Source: an uncultured Ruminococcus sp.
GTDB taxonomy: Bacteria; Bacillota; Clostridia; Oscillospirales; Ruminococcaceae
Assembly (NCBI GenBank): GCA_934474025.1
Contig: CAKSMF010000002.1
Span: 1-64,000 of the forward strand
DNA: 64,000 bases
Direction of reading: 5' to 3'
Below the pieces are notes generated by a model. It did not search any database and was not told the origin of the DNA. It saw only the letters and a list, made by a program, of their open reading frames with translations. Each line of letters opens with the position of its first letter. Within the stretch, counting starts at the first letter, position 1. Position numbers and translations under genes: made by a program. Shown here piece by piece: positions 34,111 to 43,953 of the stretch.

Positions 34111-34815
34111 TTAGCCCCAACGTTTCTTGTCAAGAACTCTTACAGTAAAAAAGTTAAACAAAAATGCTACGCTAAGGAAGAATAATACACTCGGAAGACT
34201 GAATATTCCCTGTGTAAATTCAATGTATCTTGAATAGAATGAAAGTGAAGTTATAACTTTACTGATAAATTCGTTTGAGATATTGCTGGCAAATGAATCA
34301 AAAAGATACAAAACAAACAATGCAAGCATACTTGCTACAGCCGATGCCATCTGATTTTCAGTAAGGGAAGAAATAAAGAGTCCGACTGCTATAAATGATG
34401 CTCCTAAAAACAGCATTGCGAAATAATTTCCTAAAAGGGTAGTCCATACAACATCACCAAGATATGCAAGTATTCCGGCATAAATAAATACAATGCTTTC
34501 AGCAATCACGAATAATGTAAGTGCTGCGAAATATTTTCCTAAAACTATATCCCACAAGCCTATAGGAGCGGTAAGTAACCCTTGGTCAGTTTTGTTTTTC
34601 TTTTCTTCACTGAGAAGTCGCATTGTAAGAATTGGTATAAGGAAAAGTATTATTATAAACATACTGCTGAACATAGGAGAAGTATCAGTTCTTCCTGAAC
34701 CTATTACTCCGGCATAAAAGAAATATCCCGAAAGCAAATAGAATACAAAAAGAAATACATAAGCTACTCCTGATATAAAAAATGCATTCATTTCACGTCT
34801 GTAAATTGCACCCAT
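34111..34815 (-). CDS. ABC-2 type permease (GldF-like)
   Basis: A 234-residue integral membrane protein with about six hydrophobic spans and the typical ABC-2 start MGAIYRREMNAFFISGVAYV. The LTMRLLSEEKKNKTDQGLLTAPI segment after the second helix is the coupling region of GldF-type permeases. Its ATG overlaps the stop of the ATPase gene by one base. With the ATPase it forms the membrane core of the transporter. Confidence 0.92.
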   Translation of the reverse strand: MGAIYRREMNAFFISGVAYVFLFVFYLLSGYFFYAGVIGSGRTDTSPMFSSMFIIILFLIPILTMRLLSEEKKNKTDQGLLTAPIGLWDIVLGKYFAALTLFVIAESIVFIYAGILAYLGDVVWTTLLGNYFAMLFLGASFIAVGLFISSLTENQMASAVASMLALFVLYLFDSFASNISNEFISKVITSLSFYSRYIEFTQGIFSLPSVLFFLSVAFLFNFFTVRVLDKKRWG

Positions 34816-35873
34816 CAGTCATTACCTCCGTTTTGGTTTTCATCATCTGAATCTGTATCTGTATCACTGTCTCTTATTTCCAAATTAATTCTTGGACGCT
34901 GATTAGGTTCAAGTTTAACATTATTTTCGCCCATAGTGATTTTAAGGAATATATCTTCAAGAGTCATATCAGAAAGCTGTAACATAAGTATATTCCAGCC
35001 CTTTTGTCTGCAAAGTTCATTAAGAGAACGGCGTATATCTGTATTTTCGTTTGCTTCAACGTCATAATCATAAATTCCCTGTTCACGTTCCATGTCAGCA
35101 CGAACATACTTTATACCGTCAAGAGATTTTATAGCTTTAACTATTTCGTCCTTGTCAGAAGCCGTCTTTGTAGAACCTTCTATGCGGAGTGTCATTTTAT
35201 GTTCATTGGTGAGCTGTTTAGCTATTTCATCGGCAGTACCGTCAGCAGCCACTTCACCTTTGTTAATTATAACTATTCTGTCGCATACTGCCTGAATTTC
35301 TGGAAGTATATGAGAGGATAATATTACTGTATGACGCTTGCCGAGTTTTTTAATAAGAGTTCTTATTTCAATAATCTGATTAGGGTCAAGACCAACTGTA
35401 GGCTCGTCCAGAATAAGCACAGGCGGATTATTTATAAGTGCCTGAGCAAGTCCCACTCTCTGTCTGTAACCTTTTGAAAGATTCTTGATTATACGGTTTT
35501 TAACATCTGTGATTTTGCAAAGGTCACAAACGTCTTTCAGATGTGCTTTGCGTGGAAGCTTGCATTTTTTAAGGTCATACACAAAATTAAGATATGCATC
35601 AATGGTCATATCAACATAAAGTGGCGGAATTTCCGGAAGATATCCTATAAACGACTTTGCTTTTTTAGGGTCTTCAAATATATCAACGCCGTTTACAAGT
35701 ATCTGTCCGGAAGTAGAAGAAATATAACCGGTAAGCATATTCATGGTAGTGGATTTTCCTGCACCGTTAGGTCCTAAAAAACCTAATATTTCACCTTGTT
35801 CTACTTTAAAACTAATGTTTTTTACGGCTTGTTTGTCACCGTATTTTTTGCTAAGGTTCTTAACCTCAATCAT
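34815..35873 (-). CDS. ABC transporter ATPase (GldA-like)
   Basis: The 352-residue ATPase has Walker A GPNGAGKST, a Q-loop before YLPEIPPLY, signature LSKGYRQRVGLAQAL, Walker B VLILDEPTVGLD and the switch His in LSSHILPE. A C-terminal extension of about 100 residues matches the gliding/multidrug type, ending in an unusual acidic Asp/Ser/Thr tail (RDSDTDTDSDDENQNGGND). The start MIEVKNLSKKYG at 35873 is chosen because GGAGG precedes it; the longer frame has no ribosome site. It is the first gene of a five-gene operon. No clear promoter was seen upstream. Confidence 0.95.
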   Translation of the reverse strand: MIEVKNLSKKYGDKQAVKNISFKVEQGEILGFLGPNGAGKSTTMNMLTGYISSTSGQILVNGVDIFEDPKKAKSFIGYLPEIPPLYVDMTIDAYLNFVYDLKKCKLPRKAHLKDVCDLCKITDVKNRIIKNLSKGYRQRVGLAQALINNPPVLILDEPTVGLDPNQIIEIRTLIKKLGKRHTVILSSHILPEIQAVCDRIVIINKGEVAADGTADEIAKQLTNEHKMTLRIEGSTKTASDKDEIVKAIKSLDGIKYVRADMEREQGIYDYDVEANENTDIRRSLNELCRQKGWNILMLQLSDMTLEDIFLKITMGENNVKLEPNQRPRINLEIRDSDTDTDSDDENQNGGND

Positions 35874-35958
35874 AGGTTTACCTCCTGAAACATTTTTTAA
35901 TTTATACAAGTTAATTGTAGCTTTTTTTTGTGATAATGCCGTGAAAATGTTGCGAATA

Positions 35959-36831
35959 TCATATAAAAGAACAAACTGTATCTATATCCTTTGAAATCTG
36001 CTTTTTGAGTTCATCAACAGAAGAAAATTTCATTTCAGGACGGATAAATTTACAGAACTCTACTTCAATATATTTTCCGTATACATTGCCTGAAAAATCA
36101 AGTACATGAGTTTCAGCAAGAGGCATACGTTCGCCGGCTATTGTCGGTTTAACTCCCACATTGGTTATGGAATTGTAAATTACGCCGTCAATATTTGTGC
36201 GTGTAAAGTATACGCCATATTTCGGAACAAGTTGTCCGACAGCGTAATTCTGATTGAGTGTCGGAAAATTTATCGTCCTGCCTATCTGTTTGCCGTGAAC
36301 CACTTCACCATACAATATATATGGATTTTCTGTACTTATTTCGCCGTTTCGTAGTATGGAACGAAATTTTTCAGAAGAAAATGAATTTTTACCTATTGTC
36401 ACAACCTCAAGCAAAAAACCGTATTTTTCACTGAAACCTTTAAGTTCAGAAACTCCACAGGAAGCGTTTTTGCCAAAACGGAAGTTATCACCACAGACTA
36501 CTGCTCCGGTGTTCATGCAATCACAGAGAACTTTTTTTACAAATTCCTCACCTGACATATTTCTTATGCTGTCAAAATCTGGTGATAATACATACTGTAC
36601 GCCGATTTTATCAAAGTAATGAAATTTCTGATTATTAGTATAGATGTATTCAAAAGGTTTGCCGTGTTTAAATTTCACGGACTCGCTCCGGAATGTAAAA
36701 ACTGCCGGAGTAAGTCCATAACCACAGGCTTTGTCAATAATAAGTCTGTGACCGCAATGAATACCATCAAATAATCCAAGTGCAACGGCTGATTTATCTG
36801 GTATTTTGTCATTCAATGTAATTTCCGTCAT
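35959..36831 (-). CDS. ribF: bifunctional riboflavin kinase / FAD synthetase
   Basis: RibF converts riboflavin to FMN and FAD. The 290-residue protein has the N-terminal nucleotidyltransferase (LGLFDGIHCGHRLII, with HxGH-like GIHCGH) and the C-terminal riboflavin kinase (GEVVHGKQIGRTINFPTLN, GVKPTI). It is the last gene of the nine-gene rimP operon, 9 bp after truB, the usual truB-ribF order in Firmicutes. Confidence 0.96.
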   Translation of the reverse strand: MTEITLNDKIPDKSAVALGLFDGIHCGHRLIIDKACGYGLTPAVFTFRSESVKFKHGKPFEYIYTNNQKFHYFDKIGVQYVLSPDFDSIRNMSGEEFVKKVLCDCMNTGAVVCGDNFRFGKNASCGVSELKGFSEKYGFLLEVVTIGKNSFSSEKFRSILRNGEISTENPYILYGEVVHGKQIGRTINFPTLNQNYAVGQLVPKYGVYFTRTNIDGVIYNSITNVGVKPTIAGERMPLAETHVLDFSGNVYGKYIEVEFCKFIRPEMKFSSVDELKKQISKDIDTVCSFI

Positions 36832-36840
36832 AAAGTCACC

Positions 36841-37737
36841 TCATGCAAGATTTTTTCCTATGCGAAGTACGCCGTTTTCAAAATCAGCAACAGCAGTTCC
36901 GATAAAATCCCCGTCAAATCCGTATAAACTATACAATTCGCAATTTTCAATTATATTGTGAATTTTTTCAAGATTAAGTTTTACACCGTTTCTATAAAGT
37001 CTGGTCTGATGTTCATTAAGGCGGAGTTTCGGGAGTTTATTGAATATTCTTTCAACCGGAAGTATAAGACTTTCAAGACGGTTTTCATCACGAGCCTTTT
37101 GAATCTGTTCAAAAGTATAGCAGTCATTCAGACTGAAACCGCTTGCATAAGTTCTGACAAGTGATGTCATAATACCGCCACAACCTAATTTCTGACCTAT
37201 ATCATGTATAATTGTACGAATATAAGTGCCTTTTCCGCAATAGATTTCTATAATTCCCTCACGAGTGTTCTCATCATATTCAAAGATATTCAGACTTTTA
37301 ACTTCTATTTCACGTGGTTCACGTTCAACTTCTATCCCCTGACGTGCCAAATCATAAAGGCGTTTGCCGTTCACCTGAACCGCTGAATACATAGGCGGTA
37401 ACTGCATAATTTTTCCCGTAAAATCCAGAAGAACTGCATTTATATCGTCAAGGGATACGCTTTTATCAGAAGTTGTCAGAATTTTACCTGTAATATCCTG
37501 AGTATCAGAAGTCTGTCCCAATTTAAAACCTGCCCGATAAGATTTGAAATTATCCGGCATAATATCGCAGGCTTTTGTAGCAGTTCCCACGAATACAGGC
37601 AAAACTCCTGTTGCCATAGGGTCAAGAGTGCCGGCATGACCAAGACGTTTCATTCCGAGTATTCCACGAAGTTTCGCTATCACATCAAATGAAGTAAAAT
37701 CCTGTGGTTTGTTTACACATAATATACCGTTCATCAT
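36841..37737 (-). CDS. truB: tRNA pseudouridine-55 synthase
   Basis: TruB makes pseudouridine 55 in the T-loop of tRNAs. The 298 residues include the N-terminal GILCVNKPQDFTSFDVI, the catalytic Asp in HAGTLDPMATGVLPV (about residue 40), YRAGFKLGQTSDTQD and the CGKGTYIRTIIHDIG motif. Its start overlaps the nrnA stop by 4 nt. Confidence 0.97.
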   Translation of the reverse strand: MMNGILCVNKPQDFTSFDVIAKLRGILGMKRLGHAGTLDPMATGVLPVFVGTATKACDIMPDNFKSYRAGFKLGQTSDTQDITGKILTTSDKSVSLDDINAVLLDFTGKIMQLPPMYSAVQVNGKRLYDLARQGIEVEREPREIEVKSLNIFEYDENTREGIIEIYCGKGTYIRTIIHDIGQKLGCGGIMTSLVRTYASGFSLNDCYTFEQIQKARDENRLESLILPVERIFNKLPKLRLNEHQTRLYRNGVKLNLEKIHNIIENCELYSLYGFDGDFIGTAVADFENGVLRIGKNLA

Positions 37738-38681
37738 AAAGCATTTTTTACCGCTTCAATAAATTGTTTTTTTATGTCATCAAGATTTCCGGAGATATTG
37801 CAACCGGAAGCTTTTATATGACCACCACCATTGAAAAGCTCGCAAATTTTTGAAACATTTACTTCATCGGCTGAACGGAATGAACATTTATAATCGTCCT
37901 GACGTTCACGCATAAATATACCTACTTCAACGCCCTCATATTGAATAGTCAATGACGCAAATCCCTCAAGTTCCTCATCACTTACCCCGAGAGTATTCAT
38001 CATATCTTTTGTAACGGCAATTATACAAAGTTTTCCGTCAAGATAGGTTTCAGCAATATTGTTAAATTCGCTTTCAAGCTTTATTCTGCCATATGACTTG
38101 ACTTCAAACATATTTCTGTTTATTTTAGCAAAATTTATATTACTGTATTCTTTCATTATTTCAGCTACAACTTCATGAGTATGAGCCGTTGCACACTGAA
38201 ATTTAAAACAACCTGAATCTGTTGCCATTCCAGTATAAAGGCATTTTGCACAATGTTCTGTAATTTTAATTCCCATAAATTTTGCAAGGTCATAAATCAC
38301 TTCACAAGCTGCTGAAGCTTCCGCACGAAGAAGCGTTTTTTCTGCGTAATTTTTATTGGAAATATGGTGGTCTATACATAATTGTACTTTATCGCCGTAA
38401 ATTTCCTGATATCTTCCCATAAGCTTGGTATCGGCAATATCAACTGCAATTATTGTCTGAGGTTCAAATTCCTCACCTGCTCCGACTTCTGTAAGAAAAT
38501 CGTATCTTTTCGGGAATACATCATGACAAACAACTCTGCTACGTATTCCTAACTGCTGTAAAATTTCTTTCATTGCGAAACCTGCTCCCACACAGTCTCC
38601 GTCAGGACTGCGGTGAGTAATTATAACTGCGTCTTTACAGTTACGAATAAAAGTTTCTGCTTCACTGAATCCTATATACAT
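37734..38681 (-). CDS. nrnA: DHH-family oligoribonuclease/pAp phosphatase NrnA
   Basis: NrnA degrades very short RNAs and dephosphorylates 3'-phosphoadenosine 5'-phosphate. The 315-residue protein has DHH motifs: THRSPDGDCVGAGFA (metal-binding DxD), AVDIADT, LCIDHHISNKNYAE and the DHHA1 end NGGGHIKASGCNI. It lies between rbfA and truB as in most Firmicutes. Confidence 0.95.
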   Translation of the reverse strand: MYIGFSEAETFIRNCKDAVIITHRSPDGDCVGAGFAMKEILQQLGIRSRVVCHDVFPKRYDFLTEVGAGEEFEPQTIIAVDIADTKLMGRYQEIYGDKVQLCIDHHISNKNYAEKTLLRAEASAACEVIYDLAKFMGIKITEHCAKCLYTGMATDSGCFKFQCATAHTHEVVAEIMKEYSNINFAKINRNMFEVKSYGRIKLESEFNNIAETYLDGKLCIIAVTKDMMNTLGVSDEELEGFASLTIQYEGVEVGIFMRERQDDYKCSFRSADEVNVSKICELFNGGGHIKASGCNISGNLDDIKKQFIEAVKNAL

Positions 38682-38705
38682 AAAAAATACACTCCTAAAA
38701 AATCA

Positions 38706-39047
38706 TCAATTGAGTAAATCATTAAGTTTTTTGCTAATTTCGGCACTTCTTTCAATAGAGTTGTCGGCTATGAAAGTAAGTTCAGGAGATTTACGCATTT
38801 TCAGACGGTGAAAAAGTTCACGTCTTATAAATCCGCAAGCACTTGTAAGTCCTTTAACTGATTCTTTAGTTTTTTCCATTCCCTCAAAACTTGATACATA
38901 TATTTTGCATACAGACATATCGCCCGATAAATCAGCTCTTACTATTGTAAGCATTTTATCAATGCGAGGGTCTTTAAGTTCTCTGAGAATAGCAGTCATT
39001 TCTCTTTTTATATCTTCTGCCATACGGCTGTTTTTATAATTTGCCAT
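38706..39047 (-). CDS. rbfA: ribosome-binding factor A
   Basis: RbfA assists late maturation of the 30S subunit. The 113-residue, KH-fold protein shows the pattern RMAEDIKREMTAILRELKDPR, CKIYVSSFEG and RRELFHRLKMRKSPELTFI. It lies between infB and nrnA in the rimP operon. Confidence 0.96.
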   Translation of the reverse strand: MANYKNSRMAEDIKREMTAILRELKDPRIDKMLTIVRADLSGDMSVCKIYVSSFEGMEKTKESVKGLTSACGFIRRELFHRLKMRKSPELTFIADNSIERSAEISKKLNDLLN

Positions 39048-39140
39048 TTTAATCCTTTCTGAAAATCGTATTTTTATATTATTCAGAGCATACCCGCCTA
39101 CAAAAAAGCAGATACGCTCTGAACAGAAAAAATTTATAAA

Positions 39141-41615
39141 TTAGTCTTCACGATATTCCTCAACAATATAAGCTTCAAATATATCGCCCTCTTTAACATC
39201 GCTGAACTTTTCAAGGCTTATACCGCATTCATAACCTTCTGCTACTTCCTTAGCGTCGTCCTTGAAACGTTTAAGACCAGCAATTTTATCATCAGCAATG
39301 ATAATTCCGTCACGAACAACTCTTATCTGACAGCCTCTTGCAATCTTACCATTAAGGACGTAACTTCCGGCAACCATTCCAACATTTGAAATCTTATATA
39401 CCTGTCTTACTTCTGCACGACCTAATTCAACTTCTCTGAACTTAGGTGCAAGCATACCCTTCATAGCTGTAGTGATTTCCTCGATAGCATCATAGATAAT
39501 TCTGTAAAGTCTTATGTCAACACCGTCACGGAGAGCGTTTTCAGAAGCAACAGGGTCAGGTCTTACATTGAATCCAACGATAATAGCGTTTGATGCATTA
39601 GCAAGCATAACATCGCTTTCCTTAACTGCACCTACTGCTCCATGAATAACTCTTACTCTTACCTCATTATTTGAAAGCTTTTCAAGAGATTGTTTTACAG
39701 CTTCAACAGACCCCTGTACATCGGCTTTTACAATGATAGGAAGTTCTTTTATTTCGCCCTCTGCAATCTGATTGAACAGATTATCAAGAGTAACTTTTCT
39801 ATAAGAATTAAACTGTTCTTGTTTTGCTTCATGCTTTCTTTTTTCAACAAGTTCCCTTGCAAGTCTTTCATCTTCAACGGCATTAAAAGTATCGCCTGCA
39901 CTTGGAACTTCAGCAAGACCAGTGATTTCAACCGGAACTGACGGACCAGCAGATTTAACTATTTTGCCCTTGTCATTTGTCATAACTCTTACTCTGCCGA
40001 CAGAAGTTCCAGCAATAATAACATCACCCTGTTTAAGAGTACCATTCTGTACAAGAAGTGTAGCTATAGGACCTCTTCCCTTATCAAGGCGAGCTTCAAT
40101 TACAGTACCCTTTGCAAGTCTTTCAGGATTAGCTTTAAGTTCCTTTACTTCCGCAACAAGTAAAACGTTTTCAAGAAGGTCGTCAATACCTTCACCGGTT
40201 TTTGCGGAAACAGGTACACAAATAACATCTCCGCCCCATTCCTCACAAACTATATCATATTTAGTGAGTTCTTCTTTGATTCGGTCGGGATTAGCACCTT
40301 CTTTGTCCATTTTGTTTATAGCAACTATCAATGATACACCAGCAGCTTTTGCGTGATTGATTGATTCAATAGTCTGAGGCATAATTCCGTCATCTGCTGC
40401 TACAACGAGAATAGCAATATCTGTAATATTAGCACCTCTTGCACGCATAGAAGTAAACGCTTCGTGTCCTGGAGTATCAAGGAATGTTATGTCCTGACCA
40501 TCTACTTTTACCTGATATGCACCTATATGTTGTGTAATACCACCTGCTTCACCGTCTGCAACATGAGCGTTTCTGATTCTGTCAAGAATAGAAGTCTTAC
40601 CATGGTCAACGTGTCCCATTACAACTACAACAGGACAGCGTGGTTCAAGATTTGTGTCATCGTCGTCACTGTCATCAATAAGACGCTCTTCAATTGTGAC
40701 AATAACTTCCTTTTCAACTTTTGCACCGAGTTCATCAGCAACAAGTGATGCTGTATCAAAATCAATTTCCTGATTTATGGTAGCCATAATTCCAAGACCC
40801 ATGAGTTTCTTAATAACTTCAGTAGCAGTAACTTTAAGACGTACGGCAAGTTCGCTTACTGTTATAGTGTCTGGAATCATAACTTTAAGCTGTTGTTTTC
40901 TTGCTCTTTCGAGTTCAAGTCTTTTAAGCTTTTCTGTTTCAGTTTCTTTCTTTGAATACTGCTGTCTTGCACGCTGAGCTGATTTCTGGTTAATTTTCTG
41001 TTTTTTAACTGAATAATTATCATTCTTGTGCTTGTTTGTAGGAGCAATCTGTTCATAACGTTCATTGTACTTGTCAAGGTCAACATAACTTCCTCTTGTA
41101 TCGACTGTACGACGCTGTGTTGAAGTCTGTGCTGTCTCTGAACTAAATGAAACGTTTAATTTAGAACGTTCTCCTCTTTCCTGAGGCTTAGCCTGATGTT
41201 TGTTTTTGTCGTTCTTTTTGTTGATTTTTGGCTTTGCCTGTTCAACTGGTTTAGCAGTTTCAGCGGGCTTGCTTTCGGAAACAGTTTCTTGTTTCTTTTC
41301 TTCAGGTTTTTTGTCGTTTTTCTTAACAGGTGCGGATTGCTTTAAATTTTTATTATTCTTCTTAACAGGATTTTTTTTATTATCTTGCTTTGAAACTTCC
41401 TTTTTGCTGTCGTTCTTTGAACCGTAGTAATCATTAAAGTTTTTAACTTCATGTTTTTTAGTGTAGTGTTCAAGTAAAAGATTCATTTCAGCTTCATTCA
41501 GACTACTTGACGCACTTCTTTTCTTGTTGTCCTTTGTTGCAAAGAAATCAACGATTTCCTGAACAGAAACGTTAAAATCCTTTGACGCATCACTGATTTT
41601 AATTTTTTTCGTCAT
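39141..41615 (-). CDS. infB: translation initiation factor IF-2
   Basis: IF-2 is the GTPase that places initiator tRNA on the ribosome. The 824-residue protein has a long Lys/Asn/Gln-rich disordered N-terminus with an initial IF2N motif, a second IF2N around 245-300, then the G domain (VVVMGHVDHGKTSILD, DTPGHEAFT, AINKMDK) and C-terminal domains ending in KEGDIFEAYIVEEYRED. Codon 1 ATG follows GGAGG. It follows ylxQ by 67 bp. Confidence 0.98.
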   Translation of the reverse strand: MTKKIKISDASKDFNVSVQEIVDFFATKDNKKRSASSSLNEAEMNLLLEHYTKKHEVKNFNDYYGSKNDSKKEVSKQDNKKNPVKKNNKNLKQSAPVKKNDKKPEEKKQETVSESKPAETAKPVEQAKPKINKKNDKNKHQAKPQERGERSKLNVSFSSETAQTSTQRRTVDTRGSYVDLDKYNERYEQIAPTNKHKNDNYSVKKQKINQKSAQRARQQYSKKETETEKLKRLELERARKQQLKVMIPDTITVSELAVRLKVTATEVIKKLMGLGIMATINQEIDFDTASLVADELGAKVEKEVIVTIEERLIDDSDDDDTNLEPRCPVVVVMGHVDHGKTSILDRIRNAHVADGEAGGITQHIGAYQVKVDGQDITFLDTPGHEAFTSMRARGANITDIAILVVAADDGIMPQTIESINHAKAAGVSLIVAINKMDKEGANPDRIKEELTKYDIVCEEWGGDVICVPVSAKTGEGIDDLLENVLLVAEVKELKANPERLAKGTVIEARLDKGRGPIATLLVQNGTLKQGDVIIAGTSVGRVRVMTNDKGKIVKSAGPSVPVEITGLAEVPSAGDTFNAVEDERLARELVEKRKHEAKQEQFNSYRKVTLDNLFNQIAEGEIKELPIIVKADVQGSVEAVKQSLEKLSNNEVRVRVIHGAVGAVKESDVMLANASNAIIVGFNVRPDPVASENALRDGVDIRLYRIIYDAIEEITTAMKGMLAPKFREVELGRAEVRQVYKISNVGMVAGSYVLNGKIARGCQIRVVRDGIIIADDKIAGLKRFKDDAKEVAEGYECGISLEKFSDVKEGDIFEAYIVEEYRED

Positions 41616-41682
41616 AGGCTTGATACCTCCAGTTAATTTAGTCGCATAATATTATTGTTCATATAACATTATGATATGAATT

Positions 41683-41985
41683 TCATGTATTTATTTTAGA
41701 AAAGCCATTAGCAAAACCTTTGTCACATATGGCAATTACTGCTGTTACCTTTCCGCATATACGAGCCATTTCATCTTTTGAAAGCTCCGTTTTCACGAGT
41801 GGTACGGAATATTTTTCACATATGAAATTAGTTTCCTTGACAGTTTTTTCAGATGCATCTGATGCAGTAAGAATACAATATGCCATACCGTTTTTTACAG
41901 AATCGCATGCACTGTCAAAACCTTTTACTGCTTTTCCCGCCTTGATACACATTGTAAGCAGATTAGCTGTTTTTTTGGAGTTCAT
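41683..41985 (-). CDS. L7Ae-family RNA-binding protein YlxQ
   Basis: A 100-residue member of the L7Ae/L30e RNA-binding fold, often annotated YlxQ and conserved between nusA and infB. Typical features are the start KKTANLLTMCIKAGKAVKGF, ILTASDASEKT and the C-terminal GKVTAVIAICDKGFA. It overlaps ylxR by 23 nt, so translation is probably coupled. K-turn RNA binding is known for relatives; the function is otherwise unclear. Confidence 0.92.
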   Translation of the reverse strand: MNSKKTANLLTMCIKAGKAVKGFDSACDSVKNGMAYCILTASDASEKTVKETNFICEKYSVPLVKTELSKDEMARICGKVTAVIAICDKGFANGFSKINT

Positions 41986-42232
41986 CTGCCATCACCTCAT
42001 AAATACTATCATCAATCCTGCACGAGAATGATTTTTCAAAACGTCTTGCCTTTCTTGCCTTTGCAAAACATTCAGCACTACGGCAAATATATGCTCCTCG
42101 TCCGGATTTCTTGCCAGTAAAATCAAGACTTATTTCGTCCTCCGGAGATTTAACCACACGGATAAGTTCCTTTTTAGGTTTCATCTCATTACAGCCGAGA
42201 CACATTCTCATTGGAATTTTTTTAGGTTTCAT
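41963..42232 (-). CDS. YlxR family RNA-binding protein (RNase P modulator RnpM type)
   Basis: An 89-residue DUF448/YlxR protein with the signature RMCLGCNEMKPKKELIRVV and GRGAYICRSAECFAKARK. YlxR of Bacillus has been linked to RNase P binding. It lies 3 bp after nusA and overlaps ylxQ, a standard operon position. Confidence 0.93.
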   Translation of the reverse strand: MKPKKIPMRMCLGCNEMKPKKELIRVVKSPEDEISLDFTGKKSGRGAYICRSAECFAKARKARRFEKSFSCRIDDSIYEVMADELQKNS

Positions 42233-42235
42233 AAC

Positions 42236-43423
42236 TTATTCCTCTGCCGGAGTTTCGTTTTCCGGAGTTGTTGTTTCAGCCTGTGTATTTTCTTCCGGAA
42301 TCTCTTCTGCTGTTTCGGTTACAGGCTGTTCAATCTTGAAATCCGGATTAAGTTCAGGGGCTTCCTGATTAGTTTCTGTATCGAACTGCGGTTTTATATC
42401 GATTTTATAACCTGTAAGCTTTGCTGCAAGCTTTGCATTCTGACCTTTGTTACCGATTGCAAGTGACAATTGGTTATTAGGTACTATAACAGTACAGGTT
42501 TTTTCTTCAGCAGAAGTGATAATAGTTCTGAGGACTTCCGCCGGTGCAAGAGCCTTTGAAATATACTGTTCCGGAACTTCACTCCAAAGAATAATATCAA
42601 TCTTTTCCTGATTGAGTTCATCAACAACCGCTTTTATTCTTGACCGTTTTGTACCGATACAAGCACCTACAGCATCAACATTAGGGTCTTTTGACCATAC
42701 AGCCATTTTAGTTCTTGAACCTGCTTCTCTGGAAATACCTTTTATTTCAACAGTTCCGTCATATATTTCAGGAACTTCCTGTTCAAAGAGTCTCTTTACA
42801 AAATCCTTGTGAGTACGTGAAATCTTTACAATAGGCTTTTTAGTTTTTCCTACAATGCTGGTAATATATACCTTTATAGGCTTGCCTTCTTCAAAAACTT
42901 CTCCCGGAATCTGTTCATTCTTGAAAAGATAAAGTTCTGTACCGTCATAATCAATAGTAACTGTACCTCTGTTAGGGTCAATCTGTGAAACCTTTGCAGT
43001 AATACATTCATGTTCCTTTGATTCAAAACGGCTTAACATATGTTCACGGTTAATTTCTCTCAGGTCGCCTTTAATGGACTGTTTTGCAGAAAGTGCCGCC
43101 ATTCTGCCAAGCTTTGAAATATCGATTTCTTTAAGAATCTTACCGCCTATATAGGCATTAGGGTCAATAGTTCTTGCAACATCGATGTTAATTTCGTTTT
43201 CGTCAATCGGGTAATCGTCAATAATTTCCTGTTCGATGTACATTGCAAACTTTTTGGTAAGCGGGTCAATATCAACCTTGATTCTTTCTTCACTGTGTGG
43301 ATAAGCTTTTCTGGCAGCTTTAAGCATAGCTGATTTTACTTTTTCGATAAGCAGGTCTGTTTCAACGCTGTTTTCCTCACCAAGAGATTCAAGAGCGTCA
43401 AAAAAGCCATTATTAATGTTCAT
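42236..43423 (-). CDS. nusA: transcription termination/antitermination factor NusA
   Basis: NusA binds RNA polymerase and nascent RNA. The 395 residues comprise the N-terminal polymerase-binding domain, S1 domain (GTVTIDYDGTELYLF), KH1 (VGACIGTKRSRIKAVVDEL) and KH2 (AIGNKGQNAKLAAKLTGYKIDIK). A Glu/Thr/Pro-rich C-terminal tail of about 40 residues replaces the acidic repeats of proteobacterial NusA. It follows rimP by 38 bp. Confidence 0.97.
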   Translation of the reverse strand: MNINNGFFDALESLGEENSVETDLLIEKVKSAMLKAARKAYPHSEERIKVDIDPLTKKFAMYIEQEIIDDYPIDENEINIDVARTIDPNAYIGGKILKEIDISKLGRMAALSAKQSIKGDLREINREHMLSRFESKEHECITAKVSQIDPNRGTVTIDYDGTELYLFKNEQIPGEVFEEGKPIKVYITSIVGKTKKPIVKISRTHKDFVKRLFEQEVPEIYDGTVEIKGISREAGSRTKMAVWSKDPNVDAVGACIGTKRSRIKAVVDELNQEKIDIILWSEVPEQYISKALAPAEVLRTIITSAEEKTCTVIVPNNQLSLAIGNKGQNAKLAAKLTGYKIDIKPQFDTETNQEAPELNPDFKIEQPVTETAEEIPEENTQAETTTPENETPAEE

Positions 43424-43461
43424 GTCTGTATATTCCTCCAGTATAAAATTTATAGATAACT

Positions 43462-43935
43462 TTAGATTTCAAAATAAAGTTTGACGTATGCAATATCTGC
43501 AAGTGGGAATTTTTGAATATTTCCGTCTTCCATAACAACAGAAACCCCATCTTTGTCAGCTCCGGAAAGCACGGCAACAATTTCCTTTTCGCCGTCAATG
43601 CTTCTTATAAAATGTATTCTTACGGTATCGCCCTCACAAACTTCAAAGTGTTCCTCTTTAACAAGTTCTCTTTCAAGACCTGCTGAACCCACTTCAAGAG
43701 TATAACTTTGAGAAATAGGGTCTTTTTCGTCCATAATATCATTTATAGGAGCGTTGGCTCTTTCACAGTCAGCAATAGTAATTCCTTCATCGCTGTCAAT
43801 GAATATGCGAAGATACCATACAGCACCTTCTTTTTCGTAACATACGTCCCAAAGGTAATAACCCAGTTCATCAGTTATAGGTTTGATAAGGTCATATACT
43901 TTCTGTTCAGTAGCACCGAATTTCTTAAACTTCAT
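43462..43935 (-). CDS. rimP: ribosome maturation factor RimP
   Basis: RimP aids 30S assembly. The 157-residue product has the family pattern: GYYLWDVCYEKEGAVWYLRIFIDSD-type N-terminal domain, CERANAPINDIMDEKDPI and YTLEVGSAGLERELVKEEHF. ATG 43935 is chosen because GGAG lies 8 nt upstream; the alternative ATG at 43944 would touch the ribosome site. It heads a nine-gene operon with a leader of about 370 nt that contains a perfect 24-nt palindrome and copy 2 of the structured repeat. Confidence 0.95.
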   Translation of the reverse strand: MKFKKFGATEQKVYDLIKPITDELGYYLWDVCYEKEGAVWYLRIFIDSDEGITIADCERANAPINDIMDEKDPISQSYTLEVGSAGLERELVKEEHFEVCEGDTVRIHFIRSIDGEKEIVAVLSGADKDGVSVVMEDGNIQKFPLADIAYVKLYFEI

Positions 43936-43953
43936 ATATATCATCTCCTTTCA

